This document shows, piece after piece, positions 8,663-18,215 of a stretch of DNA of 64,000 nucleotides. Source of the DNA: Rhodoluna limnophila (GTDB lineage: Bacteria > Actinomycetota > Actinomycetes > Actinomycetales > Microbacteriaceae); NCBI RefSeq assembly GCF_005845365.1, contig NZ_CP040509.1, positions 1,054,001-1,118,000 of the forward strand, written 5' to 3'. Every line of letters starts with the position of its first letter. Position 1 is the first letter of the stretch. A model generated the notes under the pieces. It was given only the letters and a program-made list of their open reading frames with translations, did no database searches and was not told the origin of the DNA. Position numbers and translations under genes: made by a program.

Positions 8663-9739
8663 TTACTTGATTGCTGAAACTACAGCGGTAACCTTTGCGG
8701 TTAGAGCGGCACTCAGTGGTGCTGAGCCAGCTGAGGCTGCAGCGTGTGCCTGGCCCTCGGTGCTAACTAGGTATGAGGCGTAAGCCTTTACCAATGCACC
8801 CACGGTTGGGTCTGCGTACTCGTTGCAACCGATTAGGTAGCTAACTAGAACTAGCGGGTAAGCGCCTGCTGCAGTAGTTGCACGGTCAATCTTGATTGCA
8901 AGGTCAGTTGCATCGCGGCCCTCAACTGCAGGTGACGCATCAACAATTGCTGCAGCTGACTCGTTGCTTAGCGCTACAAATTCTTCGCCAACCTTTAGCT
9001 TGGCGATTGAAAGCGAGCCAGCCTTTGAAGCGTCTGCGTAACCGATGGTGTTGGTTCCGTTAGTTACAGCATCAACAACACCCGAGGTACCCTTGGCACC
9101 CTCACCTGACTGGTAAGGGAATACGTCGCTAACTTCGCCATCCCAGATTGACTCTGCGGTCTTGCTTAGGTAGTCAGAGAAGTTTTTGGTGGTACCTGAA
9201 TCATCTGAACGGTGAACCGCAGTGATGTTAGCTGCCGGCAGGTTTGCCTCTGGGTTGAGAGCAACGATTGCTGCGTCGTTCCACTTGGTGATGTCGCCCT
9301 TGAAGATTCCAGCAATTGTTGCTGCATCAAGGTTCAAGTCAGTCACGCCCTCAACGTTGAAGATAACGGCGATAGGAGAAATGTAAACCGGAACCTCGAA
9401 AGGAGTGGTTCCAGGAGCACAGGCAGCAAAGGTTAGAGCCAATTCTTCGTCTTTTAGGTAAGAGTCAGAGCCGGCGAAGTTGACTGCACCAGAGATAAAT
9501 GATTCGCGACCAGCACCTGAACCGGTTGGGTCGTAGTTGATGGTGACTGCGCCGTTGGCAGTCTGGAAAGCCGCAATCCAGGCTTCCTGAGCACTACCCA
9601 TTGCAGATGAACCAGCACCATTTAGGGTGCCGCTTAGAGAGTCACCGTTGGTTGCGCCTTCATTTGCGGCACAGCCGGTGAGAGCAATAGTTCCAGCGAT
9701 TGCAAGGCCTGCAATCTTCAGTGCTGATTTCTTGATCAT
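8663..9739 (-). CDS. pstS: Phosphate-binding lipoprotein PstS
   Basis: 358 residues. The signal peptide ends in the lipobox LTGC with Cys23 as the lipidated residue, so the protein sits on the outer face of the membrane. The mature part has the phosphate-binding signatures LNGAGSSAMGSAQEAWIAAF, YDPTGSGAGRESF and AVHRSDDSGTTKNFSDYLSK, which supply the Ser/Gly/Asp/Arg ligands of phosphate. It is the first gene of pstSCAB. A PHO-box-like repeat lies just upstream and a hairpin just downstream, both suggesting phosphate-controlled, high-level expression. The ribosome-binding site is AAAGGGA. Confidence 0.96.
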   Translation of the reverse strand: MIKKSALKIAGLAIAGTIALTGCAANEGATNGDSLSGTLNGAGSSAMGSAQEAWIAAFQTANGAVTINYDPTGSGAGRESFISGAVNFAGSDSYLKDEELALTFAACAPGTTPFEVPVYISPIAVIFNVEGVTDLNLDAATIAGIFKGDITKWNDAAIVALNPEANLPAANITAVHRSDDSGTTKNFSDYLSKTAESIWDGEVSDVFPYQSGEGAKGTSGVVDAVTNGTNTIGYADASKAGSLSIAKLKVGEEFVALSNESAAAIVDASPAVEGRDATDLAIKIDRATTAAGAYPLVLVSYLIGCNEYADPTVGALVKAYASYLVSTEGQAHAAASAGSAPLSAALTAKVTAVVSAIK

Positions 9740-9785
9740 TTAGTGTGTATTCCCTTTCATGTGAGTACATGAATAGGGTAAAAAG

Positions 9786-9818
9786 CCAAGGTTAATTGAG
9801 GCAGTTTGTTTGGTTAAC
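9786..9818 (-). promoter_or_regulatory. PHO-box-like direct repeats upstream of pstS
   Basis: On the minus strand three 11-nt units run GTTAACCAAAC, AAACTGCCTCA, ATTAACCTTGG towards pstS. The outer two match the PHO-box core (GTTCACC/GTTAACC) and are exactly 22 nt apart; the middle one is degenerate. A possible -10 (TACCCT) follows, so the repeats would occupy the -35 region, as at PhoP-activated promoters in Streptomyces. The pit gene has the same repeats. Confidence 0.6.
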
Positions 9819-9843
9819 AAAAGGTGTACAAATCATTCATTTT

Positions 9844-11358
9844 TCAAATTGCGTCTGATTCGACCCAGTCGAGGGTCTTAGTGACAGCTTTCTGCCAGTC
9901 ACGGTAGTACTTTTCCACTTGGGCAGATGGCATCGTCGGGTTCCAACGCCGATCTTCGTGCCAGTTTGCTCGAAGCTCTGCTAGCCCGGACCAGAAACCA
10001 ACGGCCAATCCCGCAACGTAGGCAGCACCCAGGGCCGTGGTTTCGGTGACTACCGGGCGGACCACCGGAACGCCAAGAATGTCAGCCTGAAATTGCATCA
10101 GGGTTTCATTTGCCGTCATACCGCCGTCAACCTTTAGCTGGGTTAGCTTGACCCCAGCATCGGCATTGACGGCATCTAGAACATCGCGAGTTTGGTACGC
10201 GGCCGCTTCAAGTGCGGCCCGAGCAATGTGTCCACGATTGACGAATCTCGTCAGACCGACCAGCGCCCCGCGAGCATCCGAGCGCCAATAAGGCGCGAAC
10301 AGGCCCGAGAATGCCGGAACAAAATAGGCACCGCCGTTATCAGGCACGGTTTTTGCTAGTTCCTCAACCTCAGCAGAAGAGGCAAAAAGACCAAGGTTGT
10401 CTCTGAGCCACTGGATCAGCGATCCGGTTACCGCGATTGAGCCCTCTAGAGCGTAGTGCGCTGGGGCATCACCCAACTTGAAGCCAACCGTGGTGAGCAG
10501 CCCATTCTTGCTCTGTACGATTTGCTCGCCGGTTTGAAACATCAAAAAGTTGCCGGTTCCGTAGGTGTTCTTTGACTCCCCTGCGTCAAAAGCTGCCTGC
10601 CCAAACGTTGCAGCCTGCTGATCGCCAAGAATGCCGGCGATCGGAACGCCGGCCAATTCCGATTCGCTAGCTACGGCACCGTAAATTTCTGATGAGCTCA
10701 CAATGCGCGGAAGCATTGAGATCGGGATGCCGAATTCTTGGAGCAGGTCAGCGCGCCAACTCAAGGTTTGGAGATCCATCAACAGAGTGCGCGATGCGTT
10801 GGTAACGTCGGTCAGGTGCAGGCCGCCATCTAGGCCACCGGTTAGATTCCAAAGCAACCAACTGTCCATGGTTCCAAAACGCAGCTGGCCAGCGTCAGCC
10901 TTTTCTCTAGCGCCCGGTACATTTTCTAGAATCCAGATAATTTTGGTAGCCGAAAAATAGGTGGCTAGCGGTAATCCGAGGCTTGATTTGTATCGGTCTA
11001 CCCCCGATTCGCCAGCTAGCCGATCGACGATGTCCTGGGTGCGGGTGTCTTGCCAAACAATAGCGTTGTAGATGGGCTCGCCAGTCGTGGCATCCCAGAC
11101 CATTGCTGTCTCACGCTGATTCGTGATGCCGACCGCTGCGATATCCGCAGCACCAAGGCCCGCCTCGCGCAAAGCTCCAGAGATCACATATTGGGTGTTG
11201 GCCCAAATCTCATCTGGATTATGCTCCACCCAACCTGGTTGCGGAAAAATCTGCTCGTGCTCTTTTTGACTCGAAGCAACCTTTTCGCCGTCGTGATTGA
11301 AGATTATTGCCCTCGTGCTGGTGGTGCCTTGGTCTACAGCCAAAACAAAATTTCTCAT
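9844..11358 (-). CDS. glpK: Glycerol kinase
   Basis: 504 residues, standard length for the FGGY kinase GlpK, which makes sn-glycerol 3-phosphate from glycerol and ATP. Motifs: [20 protein letters not shown] at the N-terminus, [23 protein letters not shown] with the substrate-binding Arg-Glu, [27 protein letters not shown] with the catalytic Asp, and the C-terminal [19 protein letters not shown]. The start ATG overlaps the glpD stop by 4 nt (ATGA), so glpD-glpK form an operon. No glycerol facilitator (glpF) is present in this window, so uptake must be by diffusion or by a gene elsewhere. Confidence 0.97.
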   Translation of the reverse strand: MRNFVLAVDQGTTSTRAIIFNHDGEKVASSQKEHEQIFPQPGWVEHNPDEIWANTQYVISGALREAGLGAADIAAVGITNQRETAMVWDATTGEPIYNAIVWQDTRTQDIVDRLAGESGVDRYKSSLGLPLATYFSATKIIWILENVPGAREKADAGQLRFGTMDSWLLWNLTGGLDGGLHLTDVTNASRTLLMDLQTLSWRADLLQEFGIPISMLPRIVSSSEIYGAVASESELAGVPIAGILGDQQAATFGQAAFDAGESKNTYGTGNFLMFQTGEQIVQSKNGLLTTVGFKLGDAPAHYALEGSIAVTGSLIQWLRDNLGLFASSAEVEELAKTVPDNGGAYFVPAFSGLFAPYWRSDARGALVGLTRFVNRGHIARAALEAAAYQTRDVLDAVNADAGVKLTQLKVDGGMTANETLMQFQADILGVPVVRPVVTETTALGAAYVAGLAVGFWSGLAELRANWHEDRRWNPTMPSAQVEKYYRDWQKAVTKTLDWVESDAI

Positions 11359-13010
11359 GACAGGCTCCGCTGAGCCTTGGCTATTTCTGCCTGCGTGCGC
11401 GGCTCAGACCATCCAAGTAATTGCTGCATCTCAGTAGCAACCTCAGCAATTACCGCATCGGTGGCCTCACCGGTAAAAGCAAGGCTGGTTCGGCGCATCA
11501 AGATGTCGACTAGGCGCACGGCCATTTCTTTTTCAACGATGTACCGCAACTCACCGGTCGAAAGTTTGTCGGTGGACTTGAAGGGGGAGTCGCCAATAGC
11601 GCTCAAAAACTCGATTACCTCTGCCGCTCGCATGCCATAGCGCTCCAGCAAGAGCAACGCCCGGTCTTGGCCAACCAAGGTGGCGTGCTCGGCAAGCCAT
11701 ACATCACGGGCCTTGTCATTTTTAGGGAAATCCTTGGCTCCACCAATGGCCAAATTCTTGGTCGAAATTCGGCGATCAAGCCCGAGTGCAGCCAGTGCCT
11801 CCTTGGCCAGGTGCTCAGCCAGGGCCCTGAAAGTTGTCCATTTGCCGCCGACCAGACTCAATAATGGTGTCTCAGTGCCAGGCAGGACGCCCTCCACGAT
11901 TCGGTAATCGCGTGAGACAAACCCCGGAGCAGTGTCTTCGTGGCGAGGTAGCGGGCGGACGCCCGAATACTTATAAACAATCTGGCTGCGATGAACCCGA
12001 ATGTTCGGAAATACCTCACCAATTAAGCCAAAGAAATAGTCAATTTCTTCTTCGGTGCAAACGGCCGGTTCGTTGATGTCAGCCTCTAGATCACTGGTTC
12101 CAACCAGCACCCGACCCTTTAGCGGGTAAATCAAAACAATGCGGCCATCGGCATTTTCGAAGAACATCTCGCGGCCATCGCAAGCTGCCAGCAATTCTGG
12201 GTGGTCAAGCACGATGTGGGAGCCTTTGGTTCCGCCCATAAACTGCGAAGCCTCACCCAGCGCTTGGTTTGTCAGGTCCGTCCACGGACCCGAGGCGTTG
12301 ATGACCAAATCGGCAGAAAACTCAAAACTAGTTCCGGTTTCACGGTCCTTGAGCACGACTCGATTGGCAGAGACACCAACCGCCTCAACGTAATTGGCAG
12401 CTCGGGCATGGGCACCCTCACCCAAGCCATCAAGCAAAACATCAAGGGCTAGGCGCTCAGGTTCGTGAACCGAAGCATCAAAGTAAGTAGCAGTGTATTT
12501 GACTGTTGGGTCTAGCGCGGGCAACTCTTGCAATGACTTTTTGCGACCGAGGAATCTATGCGGTGGGACGGTGCCACCGCCGCTTGAAAACGAGTCGTAA
12601 ATGCTCAGCCCGAGCTTAATCAGGAGAGCACCGCGCTGGGTTGGTTTGCTCTGCTTGTGAGTCAAAAACCGCATCGGCGCTGCAAGAATGCCCGAAAATG
12701 TGGTGAAGATTGGAATCGTAGTCTGCAGTGGCTTGACATAGTGCGGTGCGATCTTGAGCAGTCCATTCCGCTCGGTTACCGACTCGCGAACCAGTCGGAA
12801 CTCGCCATTTTCGAGGTACCGAATACCGCCGTGGATCATGTGCGAACTAGCTGCTGATGCCCCTGAGGCAAAGTCATTGCGCTCGACAAGGGCTACCTTG
12901 ACGCCCTGCAAGCTGAGGTCTCTAAAGGTTGCCAAACCGTTGATGCCACCACCGATGATTAGCACTTGGGCGTGGTTGTCTGCCATCAGAGCGGAAACGT
13001 TTGGTCGCAT
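11355..13010 (-). CDS. glpD: Glycerol-3-phosphate dehydrogenase (FAD)
   Basis: 551 residues from ATG 13010. The frame is open to 13079, but that extension approaches the tRNA-Lys gene on the other strand and lacks family similarity. The FAD-binding fold is [21 protein letters not shown] followed by [24 protein letters not shown], the GlpD signature. The central part has [12 protein letters not shown] and [10 protein letters not shown], and the C-terminal DAO_C domain includes [22 protein letters not shown]. It oxidises glycerol 3-phosphate to dihydroxyacetone phosphate at the membrane. It is first gene of glpD-glpK, with a 4-nt overlap. Confidence 0.95.
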   Translation of the reverse strand: MRPNVSALMADNHAQVLIIGGGINGLATFRDLSLQGVKVALVERNDFASGASAASSHMIHGGIRYLENGEFRLVRESVTERNGLLKIAPHYVKPLQTTIPIFTTFSGILAAPMRFLTHKQSKPTQRGALLIKLGLSIYDSFSSGGGTVPPHRFLGRKKSLQELPALDPTVKYTATYFDASVHEPERLALDVLLDGLGEGAHARAANYVEAVGVSANRVVLKDRETGTSFEFSADLVINASGPWTDLTNQALGEASQFMGGTKGSHIVLDHPELLAACDGREMFFENADGRIVLIYPLKGRVLVGTSDLEADINEPAVCTEEEIDYFFGLIGEVFPNIRVHRSQIVYKYSGVRPLPRHEDTAPGFVSRDYRIVEGVLPGTETPLLSLVGGKWTTFRALAEHLAKEALAALGLDRRISTKNLAIGGAKDFPKNDKARDVWLAEHATLVGQDRALLLLERYGMRAAEVIEFLSAIGDSPFKSTDKLSTGELRYIVEKEMAVRLVDILMRRTSLAFTGEATDAVIAEVATEMQQLLGWSEPRTQAEIAKAQRSLS

Positions 13011-13092
13011 AGTGCTATTCAACCCTAAAAACTTGAACCCAGACCGATTGCGGCTTGTTAGACTTGTAGACGTTGTCATTCGTGACGCACAT

Positions 13093-13169
13093 GGGCCTCT
13101 AGCTCAGTTGGTTAGAGCAACGGACTTTTAATCCGTGGGTCGTCGGTTCGATCCCGACGGGGCCTACCA
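13093..13169 (+). tRNA. tRNA-Lys (anticodon TTT)
   Basis: A 77-nt cloverleaf with encoded CCA end. The acceptor GGGCCTC pairs with GGGGCCT (with G-U wobbles), the D arm is GCTC/GAGC, the anticodon stem ACGGA/TCCGT encloses loop CTTTTAA with anticodon TTT, and the T arm is GTCGG-TTCGATC-CCGAC. An intrinsic terminator starts 4 nt after the CCA. Confidence 0.97.
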
Positions 13170-13172
13170 AAC

Positions 13173-13206
13173 AAAAATGCACCTCCATTAAAGGGGGTGC
13201 ATTTTC
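13173..13206 (+). terminator. Intrinsic terminator after tRNA-Lys
   Basis: AAAATGCACCTCC (13174-13186) pairs with GGGGGTGCATTTT (13193-13205) around the 6-nt loop ATTAAA, giving a 13-14 bp stem whose 3' side ends in TTTT. It closes the tRNA transcript. The next 75 bases up to 13280, at the end of the convergent pilus operon, hold no other clear element. Confidence 0.85.
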
Positions 13207-13280
13207 GTTTGGTGGTCGTCGACGAATGCGCCGACCGGTCGCCATTTCATTTAGTAATTAGGACGAAAGACTGCTGACCT

Positions 13281-13886
13281 CTAGTTGGCCAGGGTGAATA
13301 GCTGGGCCGCGATGTCAGCTGTCACATCGTTGCCCTTTGCTGGTACAGCCTCGGCGATTACAAATTTTGAGATCAAAATGTATCTTGAAGCCTGGCCAAG
13401 TGCCTCAACAAAATCAGAAATTTCCGCCTGCGTGCCGGAAACAGAAACTGACAGCTCCGAAACAAAGAATGAACCAGAAGGCAGCTTGGCTACAGCCTGA
13501 TCGAATTCCGCAGTTGCTACCGACTGAGTCGGCGCGACGTACTGCTGAGGAGCAGAAACACTTAAATTCTGTACTGCCACCGAATTCTCGCTAGCTACGC
13601 CATCGAGTTCGGCCATTACTTCAACGATGTGAAGTTGATTGGGAACCAGAAGTCTTTGCTTGGTGACAGAAATTAGTAGGTTCACTTTGTCAGCGGCATT
13701 TTCCTTGAGAGTTTCCAAAAATTGCCGATGGTTCACATTTTCATCCCGCACTGTCTCGCTGGCGGAATCGAGGGATCGCACCTGCACAAGCGTTGGCATT
13801 ATTCCCAGAAAAATAGTGGCCAAAACAACGACAACCATCAGGGCACCCGCACCAATAGTCCAAGAGTTTTTAGATTTCACGATCAC
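13281..13886 (-). CDS. pilO: PilO-like pilus alignment protein
   Basis: 201 residues: a short cytoplasmic N-terminus, one membrane helix (about residues 11-31), then a coiled-coil-prone stretch (SLDSASETVRDENVNHRQFL) and a C-terminal ferredoxin-like region. This is the PilO plan. PilO pairs with PilN and links the cytoplasmic PilM ring to the pilus shaft. Sequence similarity in this family is weak, so the call rests on topology, length and position as last gene of pilM-pilN-pilO. It overlaps pilN by 4 nt. In this single-membrane organism no PilP or PilQ secretin is expected, and none follows. Confidence 0.7.
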   Translation of the reverse strand: MIVKSKNSWTIGAGALMVVVVLATIFLGIMPTLVQVRSLDSASETVRDENVNHRQFLETLKENAADKVNLLISVTKQRLLVPNQLHIVEVMAELDGVASENSVAVQNLSVSAPQQYVAPTQSVATAEFDQAVAKLPSGSFFVSELSVSVSGTQAEISDFVEALGQASRYILISKFVIAEAVPAKGNDVTADIAAQLFTLAN

Positions 13887-14539
13887 CCTCCATTCACTTG
13901 GGAAGCCTGTGACAGAGCCTCAACCCCAAGGCTAATTGTCAGTGTGGCTTCAAACCCGTTGGATTTTTGATTCAGTTCCGTTACGAGCGCATTTGAATAG
14001 CCTGGCCACTGCCGGGCATCGAGCAAAAAGTACTCCATTCCCGCAAAAGTAGGAGTAAACATCGAAACCTTTGCGGTTACGATGATGGGCTTACCTGTAA
14101 GTGGCTCCACCACAGTCGGCGATTCAGTCGATGAAGGTGCCGAAAGATTAAGACTCAAGATTCTGCCACCGTCAGGCACGGCGTCATGTATGTGGCCGAT
14201 TAAGTGAGACCAGTCGACGTGGGCTGCTTTCGCAACGGTGACGGCCGAATTCAGAAGACGGGACTCATCGATTAGCAGGACTATGTCGGAGTATTGAGCC
14301 TGCTCGGTAAGGATTTCAGTCGTCTCATCTCTGGCAGTGAAAAGGTTGGCTTCACTCGTAAATTTGAGCGACTGAACGCCTGCGTAGCCAAGCCCACAAG
14401 CCACTAGGACTAAGAGGCTAACCAGGGCCAGGCGATGACGGGCCTGCCTTGCCTCATGGAGCGCCTTGATTCTTGGAGGCAGAAAATTTGCTCGCGGTGT
14501 TTGACCGACACGAGGCATTCTGGAGAGCTTGTTTGCCAT
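13883..14539 (-). CDS. pilN: PilN-like pilus assembly protein
   Basis: 218 residues. A basic cytoplasmic tail of about 38 residues (including LPPRIKALHEARQARHR) leads to one membrane helix (ALVSLLVLVACGLGYAGVQS) and an extracytoplasmic domain. PilN uses its cytoplasmic tail to bind PilM and its outer domain to bind PilO; the NxLPP element (here NFLPPRI, residues 18-24) is the PilM-binding motif, close to the usual INLLP form. It starts 1 nt inside the pilM stop (TAATG) and overlaps pilO by 4 nt. Confidence 0.75.
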   Translation of the reverse strand: MANKLSRMPRVGQTPRANFLPPRIKALHEARQARHRLALVSLLVLVACGLGYAGVQSLKFTSEANLFTARDETTEILTEQAQYSDIVLLIDESRLLNSAVTVAKAAHVDWSHLIGHIHDAVPDGGRILSLNLSAPSSTESPTVVEPLTGKPIIVTAKVSMFTPTFAGMEYFLLDARQWPGYSNALVTELNQKSNGFEATLTISLGVEALSQASQVNGG

Positions 14540-15582
14540 TAGTGACTGCCTCCGATCGCTAAACCAATTGCGAGGGCAAAACGACGAATTTTCTCGTCTG
14601 AAGCCCCGAGTTTTGACGATGTTTTAATCTGGTGGACATCGCCATCGATGATGACAGGCAGGTCCACGACTTTAGCTAGGGCATCAGCGAGGCCGGTCAA
14701 TTTTGCGCCACCACCGGATAAAATCAACTGCCCGACTTTGCGGCCGCTTTCATCGTGCGATTGTTCGAAGTAGTCGAGTGTGTTTTTAATACCAGCAACA
14801 AAGTCGCCGATTACTCGTTCAATGCTCGTCAGGGCCTCGACTTCATCCTTATTCTTTGAATCAAATTTGACTTTGGTCTTCAAAGAGTGCGCTTCGGCCT
14901 CGGACAGTTTCAAATCAATCATGAGGGCGTGATCTACGTCGAGCCCACCAACCGGGATTACTCGGACAAATAAAGGAATGCCTCCCTTTGTGATAACCAC
15001 ATTTGTTGCCCCGGCACCGATATCGATTAGAGCTTGCAACTGGTTTTTGTCCTTGGGTATTTTGTGCACTCTCAGGAGGGCGAATGGTACAAAATCAACC
15101 GCAATCGGCCTCAACCTTGCTGCCATTAGGCAGTCCACTAACGAATCAACACTGGCACGTTCCGCCGCAACAGCCAACCCGCGAATAGCTGGCCCAGTCT
15201 CATCGTGCGTATCTTCGGCCGGATAGAAATCCAGAAATAATTGGTTTGGTTCCACTGGAAGAATGCCTTCCATCATGAAAGGCAAAGATTCACGAATTCT
15301 CTGCATACTCATCAATGGAACGGTCAATTCTCGTGCAAAGACATGGAGGCTGCCGGCAGCCACGACCACTTTGCGAGTCTTGAAGCCAGCCTGCTTCCAC
15401 AAATCGACTAGCAACTTGGTCAAAGCAGCACGATCAACAACCTCGCCGGCTTCAATTACACCCTCGGGCAGCGAGATTTCTACCAGCTTTTCGACCTCGG
15501 CCTCGGCACTGGATGCGTGCCGCACTTGGGCAGCTCGTAAAGTTGCAAACCCTACGTCTATACCTACGACTCTATGTGCCAC
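14539..15582 (-). CDS. pilM: Type IV pilus assembly ATPase-like protein PilM
   Basis: 347 residues of the actin/FtsA-like fold. VVGIDVGFATLRAAQV at the N-terminus is the phosphate-1 motif, QALIDIGAGATNVVITKGG the phosphate-2 motif, and LILSGGGAKLTGLADAL the adenosine motif. PilM is the cytoplasmic ring of the alignment complex and couples PilB/PilT/PilC to PilN-PilO. It is cytoplasmic, with no membrane segment. It follows pilD by 18 nt and is translationally coupled to pilN. The call is solid within the pilus operon context. Confidence 0.9.
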   Translation of the reverse strand: MAHRVVGIDVGFATLRAAQVRHASSAEAEVEKLVEISLPEGVIEAGEVVDRAALTKLLVDLWKQAGFKTRKVVVAAGSLHVFARELTVPLMSMQRIRESLPFMMEGILPVEPNQLFLDFYPAEDTHDETGPAIRGLAVAAERASVDSLVDCLMAARLRPIAVDFVPFALLRVHKIPKDKNQLQALIDIGAGATNVVITKGGIPLFVRVIPVGGLDVDHALMIDLKLSEAEAHSLKTKVKFDSKNKDEVEALTSIERVIGDFVAGIKNTLDYFEQSHDESGRKVGQLILSGGGAKLTGLADALAKVVDLPVIIDGDVHQIKTSSKLGASDEKIRRFALAIGLAIGGSH

Positions 15583-15600
15583 AATTTCATCCCCTTCGAA

Positions 15601-16446
15601 TCAGCCTACGGCACTACTTAACTGAACGCGCAAAAACTCAAGGTAGGAATTCCAGAGTGCGCCCCCAAACCACAGACCCAAAACGGTACCGACAATCATC
15701 CAAGGACCGAATGGGATAGCCGTTTTACGCCCCGCTTTGCCGAGCCAAATGAGAACTAGACCAAAGATGCTTGCCAAGGCAAAGGGAAATAGTGCCCCAA
15801 GTATGGCCTCGCCCCAGCCGAACCAGGCGAGAATAAACCCCAGAGATCCTGAGAGCTTAAAGTCCCCCATGCCCATAGCACGCGGAAAGAAAAAGACCAA
15901 CACGCCATACACGGCGAGAAAACTCAGACAGCCAACTGCCCCACGGATTAGTGAATCACTGTCACCTGAAATTAGGGATGCGGCTACAAGACTGGAAAGG
16001 CAAACCAGATAAATTGATGTGACTATTGCATCTGGCAACTCCATTGTCTTGACATCGATTGCAGCCAAGGCAATTCCTGCTGAACCAAACCAGAGCATTG
16101 CCACCAGAACAAGCACCCCCGCGGCAGCTTGTTCTTCTGAAAACCAAGCCCAGTCGCTAAAAGCCCAATAGGTGACACCACCAAAGTAGGCGGCCGTTAC
16201 CATTTCTAATGTTGGGTACAGGGTGGAAATAGGTCCTCTACATGTCCTACAGCGACCACCGAGCAACACCCAGGAGAGAAGCGGTACGTTATCAAACCAC
16301 CGAATTTTCGCTCGACAGCCTGGGCAATGACTACGTTCACGAACTAAATCTGATTGCCCCGAAACGGTTCGAGTAACCACTACCCCAAGAAAAGAACCAA
16401 TTGCAAGTCCCAGCAAGGTTGCGATCGCAACCAACAGATTCGTCAT
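15601..16446 (-). CDS. pilD: Prepilin peptidase / N-methyltransferase
   Basis: 281 residues, A24 family. It has an N-terminal zinc-binding domain with two CxxC pairs (HCPGCRAKI and GRCRTCRGPI) between membrane helices, and two catalytic aspartates in ALAAIDVKTMELPD and MGMGDFKLSG. About seven to eight membrane helices. It removes the leader from type IV prepilins and methylates the new N-terminus. Four prepilin-like products are encoded just upstream in the same operon. It may also serve the Tad-type pilin near 57 kb, whose locus lacks its own peptidase. It overlaps the preceding gene by 4 nt. Confidence 0.93.
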   Translation of the reverse strand: MTNLLVAIATLLGLAIGSFLGVVVTRTVSGQSDLVRERSHCPGCRAKIRWFDNVPLLSWVLLGGRCRTCRGPISTLYPTLEMVTAAYFGGVTYWAFSDWAWFSEEQAAAGVLVLVAMLWFGSAGIALAAIDVKTMELPDAIVTSIYLVCLSSLVAASLISGDSDSLIRGAVGCLSFLAVYGVLVFFFPRAMGMGDFKLSGSLGFILAWFGWGEAILGALFPFALASIFGLVLIWLGKAGRKTAIPFGPWMIVGTVLGLWFGGALWNSYLEFLRVQLSSAVG

Positions 16447-18215
16447 TCGCCGCTGTCACTTCGGTTGCGTTGTGAAACTAAGGCCCCGAGCTTATAAGTG
16501 GCTGGGTAGATTGGCCCGCCGCCGATATTGGTCCCTGGCACACCGATGGGTATGTACTCGAGAACTCTAGTGCCACCGCCGCCAGACATGTCACCAGAGT
16601 AAAGCTGGCCCTGCCATTGGGTTCCGTTGTTGATTGCGATTGAGCATGAGGCGTAGACCATGGCAACAACGTGATCTGCAATTACCGAAGGTGTATTTAC
16701 CTGAAAGTCACCTGCACGCCGAACGCATTGTGGGCCTTCTACAGTAGGCTGCGCATCAGGAATAACGAACCACATCCGATGCGTTGCACCGTCGGCTGAC
16801 GAAATGTTCACGACATCGAAATTGAAATCATTTCCAATAAATGCAACATCTGTTTTTAGAGCCAGTTCTACATCACCGGCGACAGTGGCACAGCCACGTG
16901 CGTCGACAACGGTTGGTGCAGAAAGATTTTTCAACTGTTGATAAAACGGATACAGGACACCCGAAGGCGTTGTACTGCTCGAGTCCCCTAGTCTGCAACC
17001 GAGATTTGCAGGCCAATCAAGTTCGGTCTGGAACCCAGTAGCCTGCCAATCGGCAAAATCGTACTCAAAATCGATCCAGTCCGGAACCTCGGGAGCAGGT
17101 TTGGGCGTCGGCGCAACTATTCCAGCTGACTCAAATGAAATTGTTCCTGTGACCAACCCCTGAGCCAGCAATTCGCTTGCCGCAGCAGCGTTGCGCAACC
17201 GCCCGAACGATAGCGTCCCCCCAATATTTATGTTGCCCGTAACGCGGCCAGTATCCACAAAATTTAGGTTTCCCGGAGTAGTAATCGAACCGCCAACCGT
17301 GGAAGCCACAGAAACTGTTGAGCCTGCAGCAATTGTGCTACCCACGCTGCTGCCCTGAACGATGGTTACGGCCCCCGTTGCTTCAATACGACCAATGACC
17401 GCCCCGTGAATTGTCGCTGTGCCATTTGCATACAGACTTCCGCCTACGCGCACTGTGCTGTTTGAGAGGGTGACCCCGGCTCCTGAAGAAATTACGTCTC
17501 CATCGACACGCGATTGTGTAGTCATTGAGATGGAACCCGATGCTATTGCAGACCCTTTGACCCAACAACTATTCGTTAGCATCGCGCTGCCGGACGGCAC
17601 TCGAAGGGTCCCCTCGATAACCGTTGGGCCAGTGCAGTCGAAGTCACCCGATCTGATAGCGATATCGCCCCCTTGACCCCCAGGTGAAAGCACCTCGTAC
17701 GTGTCGAGTTGCCCACCACCAAACAAGTACATCGCGGCTCCTGCGGATGAGGGGCCCGGTCCGGCGCTGCCATAGGAAAAAATGGCCTCAAGAATTTTCG
17801 AGTCTCCCGAACCCCGACCAAGGATTCCCTTCGAGTCGGCCCACCCAGTAGAAATTATCCGCACGTACGTAGTTGTGCTCTGTGGGCAGCCACGCACCCA
17901 GTTTTCTCCGTCCGTTGACCGCCATACTGTGGCCCGGAAAGTTGGCGTCCCAGATTTTTCGTACGTTCCCGACACGGCTTCACAGCTACCCGACCTATTC
18001 AAGCCAGCCACTGCAACTGCGACTCCGCCCTCGGATGCCGCCTGAGATTGGATTTCTGCGCGCGCTATGGTAGAAAACGTGAATGCCGATGTAATGGCGG
18101 ATGCAATCAGCGCGACAACTATTAACCCGACTGCCATCACACCCACAACGGCGAGAAGCGCAGAACCAGTTGATGCAGGTGCCCTTTTGGGCTTCTTGAA
18201 GGTGTTCAGAAACAT
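16443..18215 (-). CDS. Large PilX-like protein with bactofilin-like repeat region
   Basis: 590 residues, not assignable to one known family. The N-terminus (GSALLAVVGVMAVGLIVVAL, then a long helix ending AASEGGVAVAVAGLNR) resembles PilX/pilus-accessory N-termini. Residues about 185-345 contain short repeated beta-strand units of the kind V.G....G.....S.V.G.I, as in polymer-forming bactofilin/DUF583 beta-solenoids (for example VDGDVISSGAGVTLSNSTV and GGSLYANGTATIHGAVIG). The C-terminal 200 residues are a separate domain with several cysteines (LGCRLGDSS, ARGCATVAG, PQCVRRAG, YASCSIAIN). It lies between the minor pilins and pilD and overlaps both neighbours, so it is part of the operon. A tip-located minor pilin or adhesin with a solenoid stalk is my inference. 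Confidence 0.65.
   Translation of the reverse strand: MFLNTFKKPKRAPASTGSALLAVVGVMAVGLIVVALIASAITSAFTFSTIARAEIQSQAASEGGVAVAVAGLNRSGSCEAVSGTYEKSGTPTFRATVWRSTDGENWVRGCPQSTTTYVRIISTGWADSKGILGRGSGDSKILEAIFSYGSAGPGPSSAGAAMYLFGGGQLDTYEVLSPGGQGGDIAIRSGDFDCTGPTVIEGTLRVPSGSAMLTNSCWVKGSAIASGSISMTTQSRVDGDVISSGAGVTLSNSTVRVGGSLYANGTATIHGAVIGRIEATGAVTIVQGSSVGSTIAAGSTVSVASTVGGSITTPGNLNFVDTGRVTGNINIGGTLSFGRLRNAAAASELLAQGLVTGTISFESAGIVAPTPKPAPEVPDWIDFEYDFADWQATGFQTELDWPANLGCRLGDSSSTTPSGVLYPFYQQLKNLSAPTVVDARGCATVAGDVELALKTDVAFIGNDFNFDVVNISSADGATHRMWFVIPDAQPTVEGPQCVRRAGDFQVNTPSVIADHVVAMVYASCSIAINNGTQWQGQLYSGDMSGGGGTRVLEYIPIGVPGTNIGGGPIYPATYKLGALVSQRNRSDSGE

Noticed and set aside
13011-13079. Longer N-terminus for GlpD
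   Set aside because: The extension has no dehydrogenase similarity and approaches the tRNA-Lys gene; ATG 13010 suits the family better.
13093-13210. tRNA-Lys as an integration site for a mobile element
   Set aside because: No integrase, direct repeat of the tRNA 3' end or change in base composition is visible; the pilus operon next to it looks native.
16843-17700. Repeat-rich DNA as a possible CRISPR array or tandem repeat
   Set aside because: The periodicity is at the protein level (solenoid strands); there are no identical DNA repeats or spacers of fixed length.
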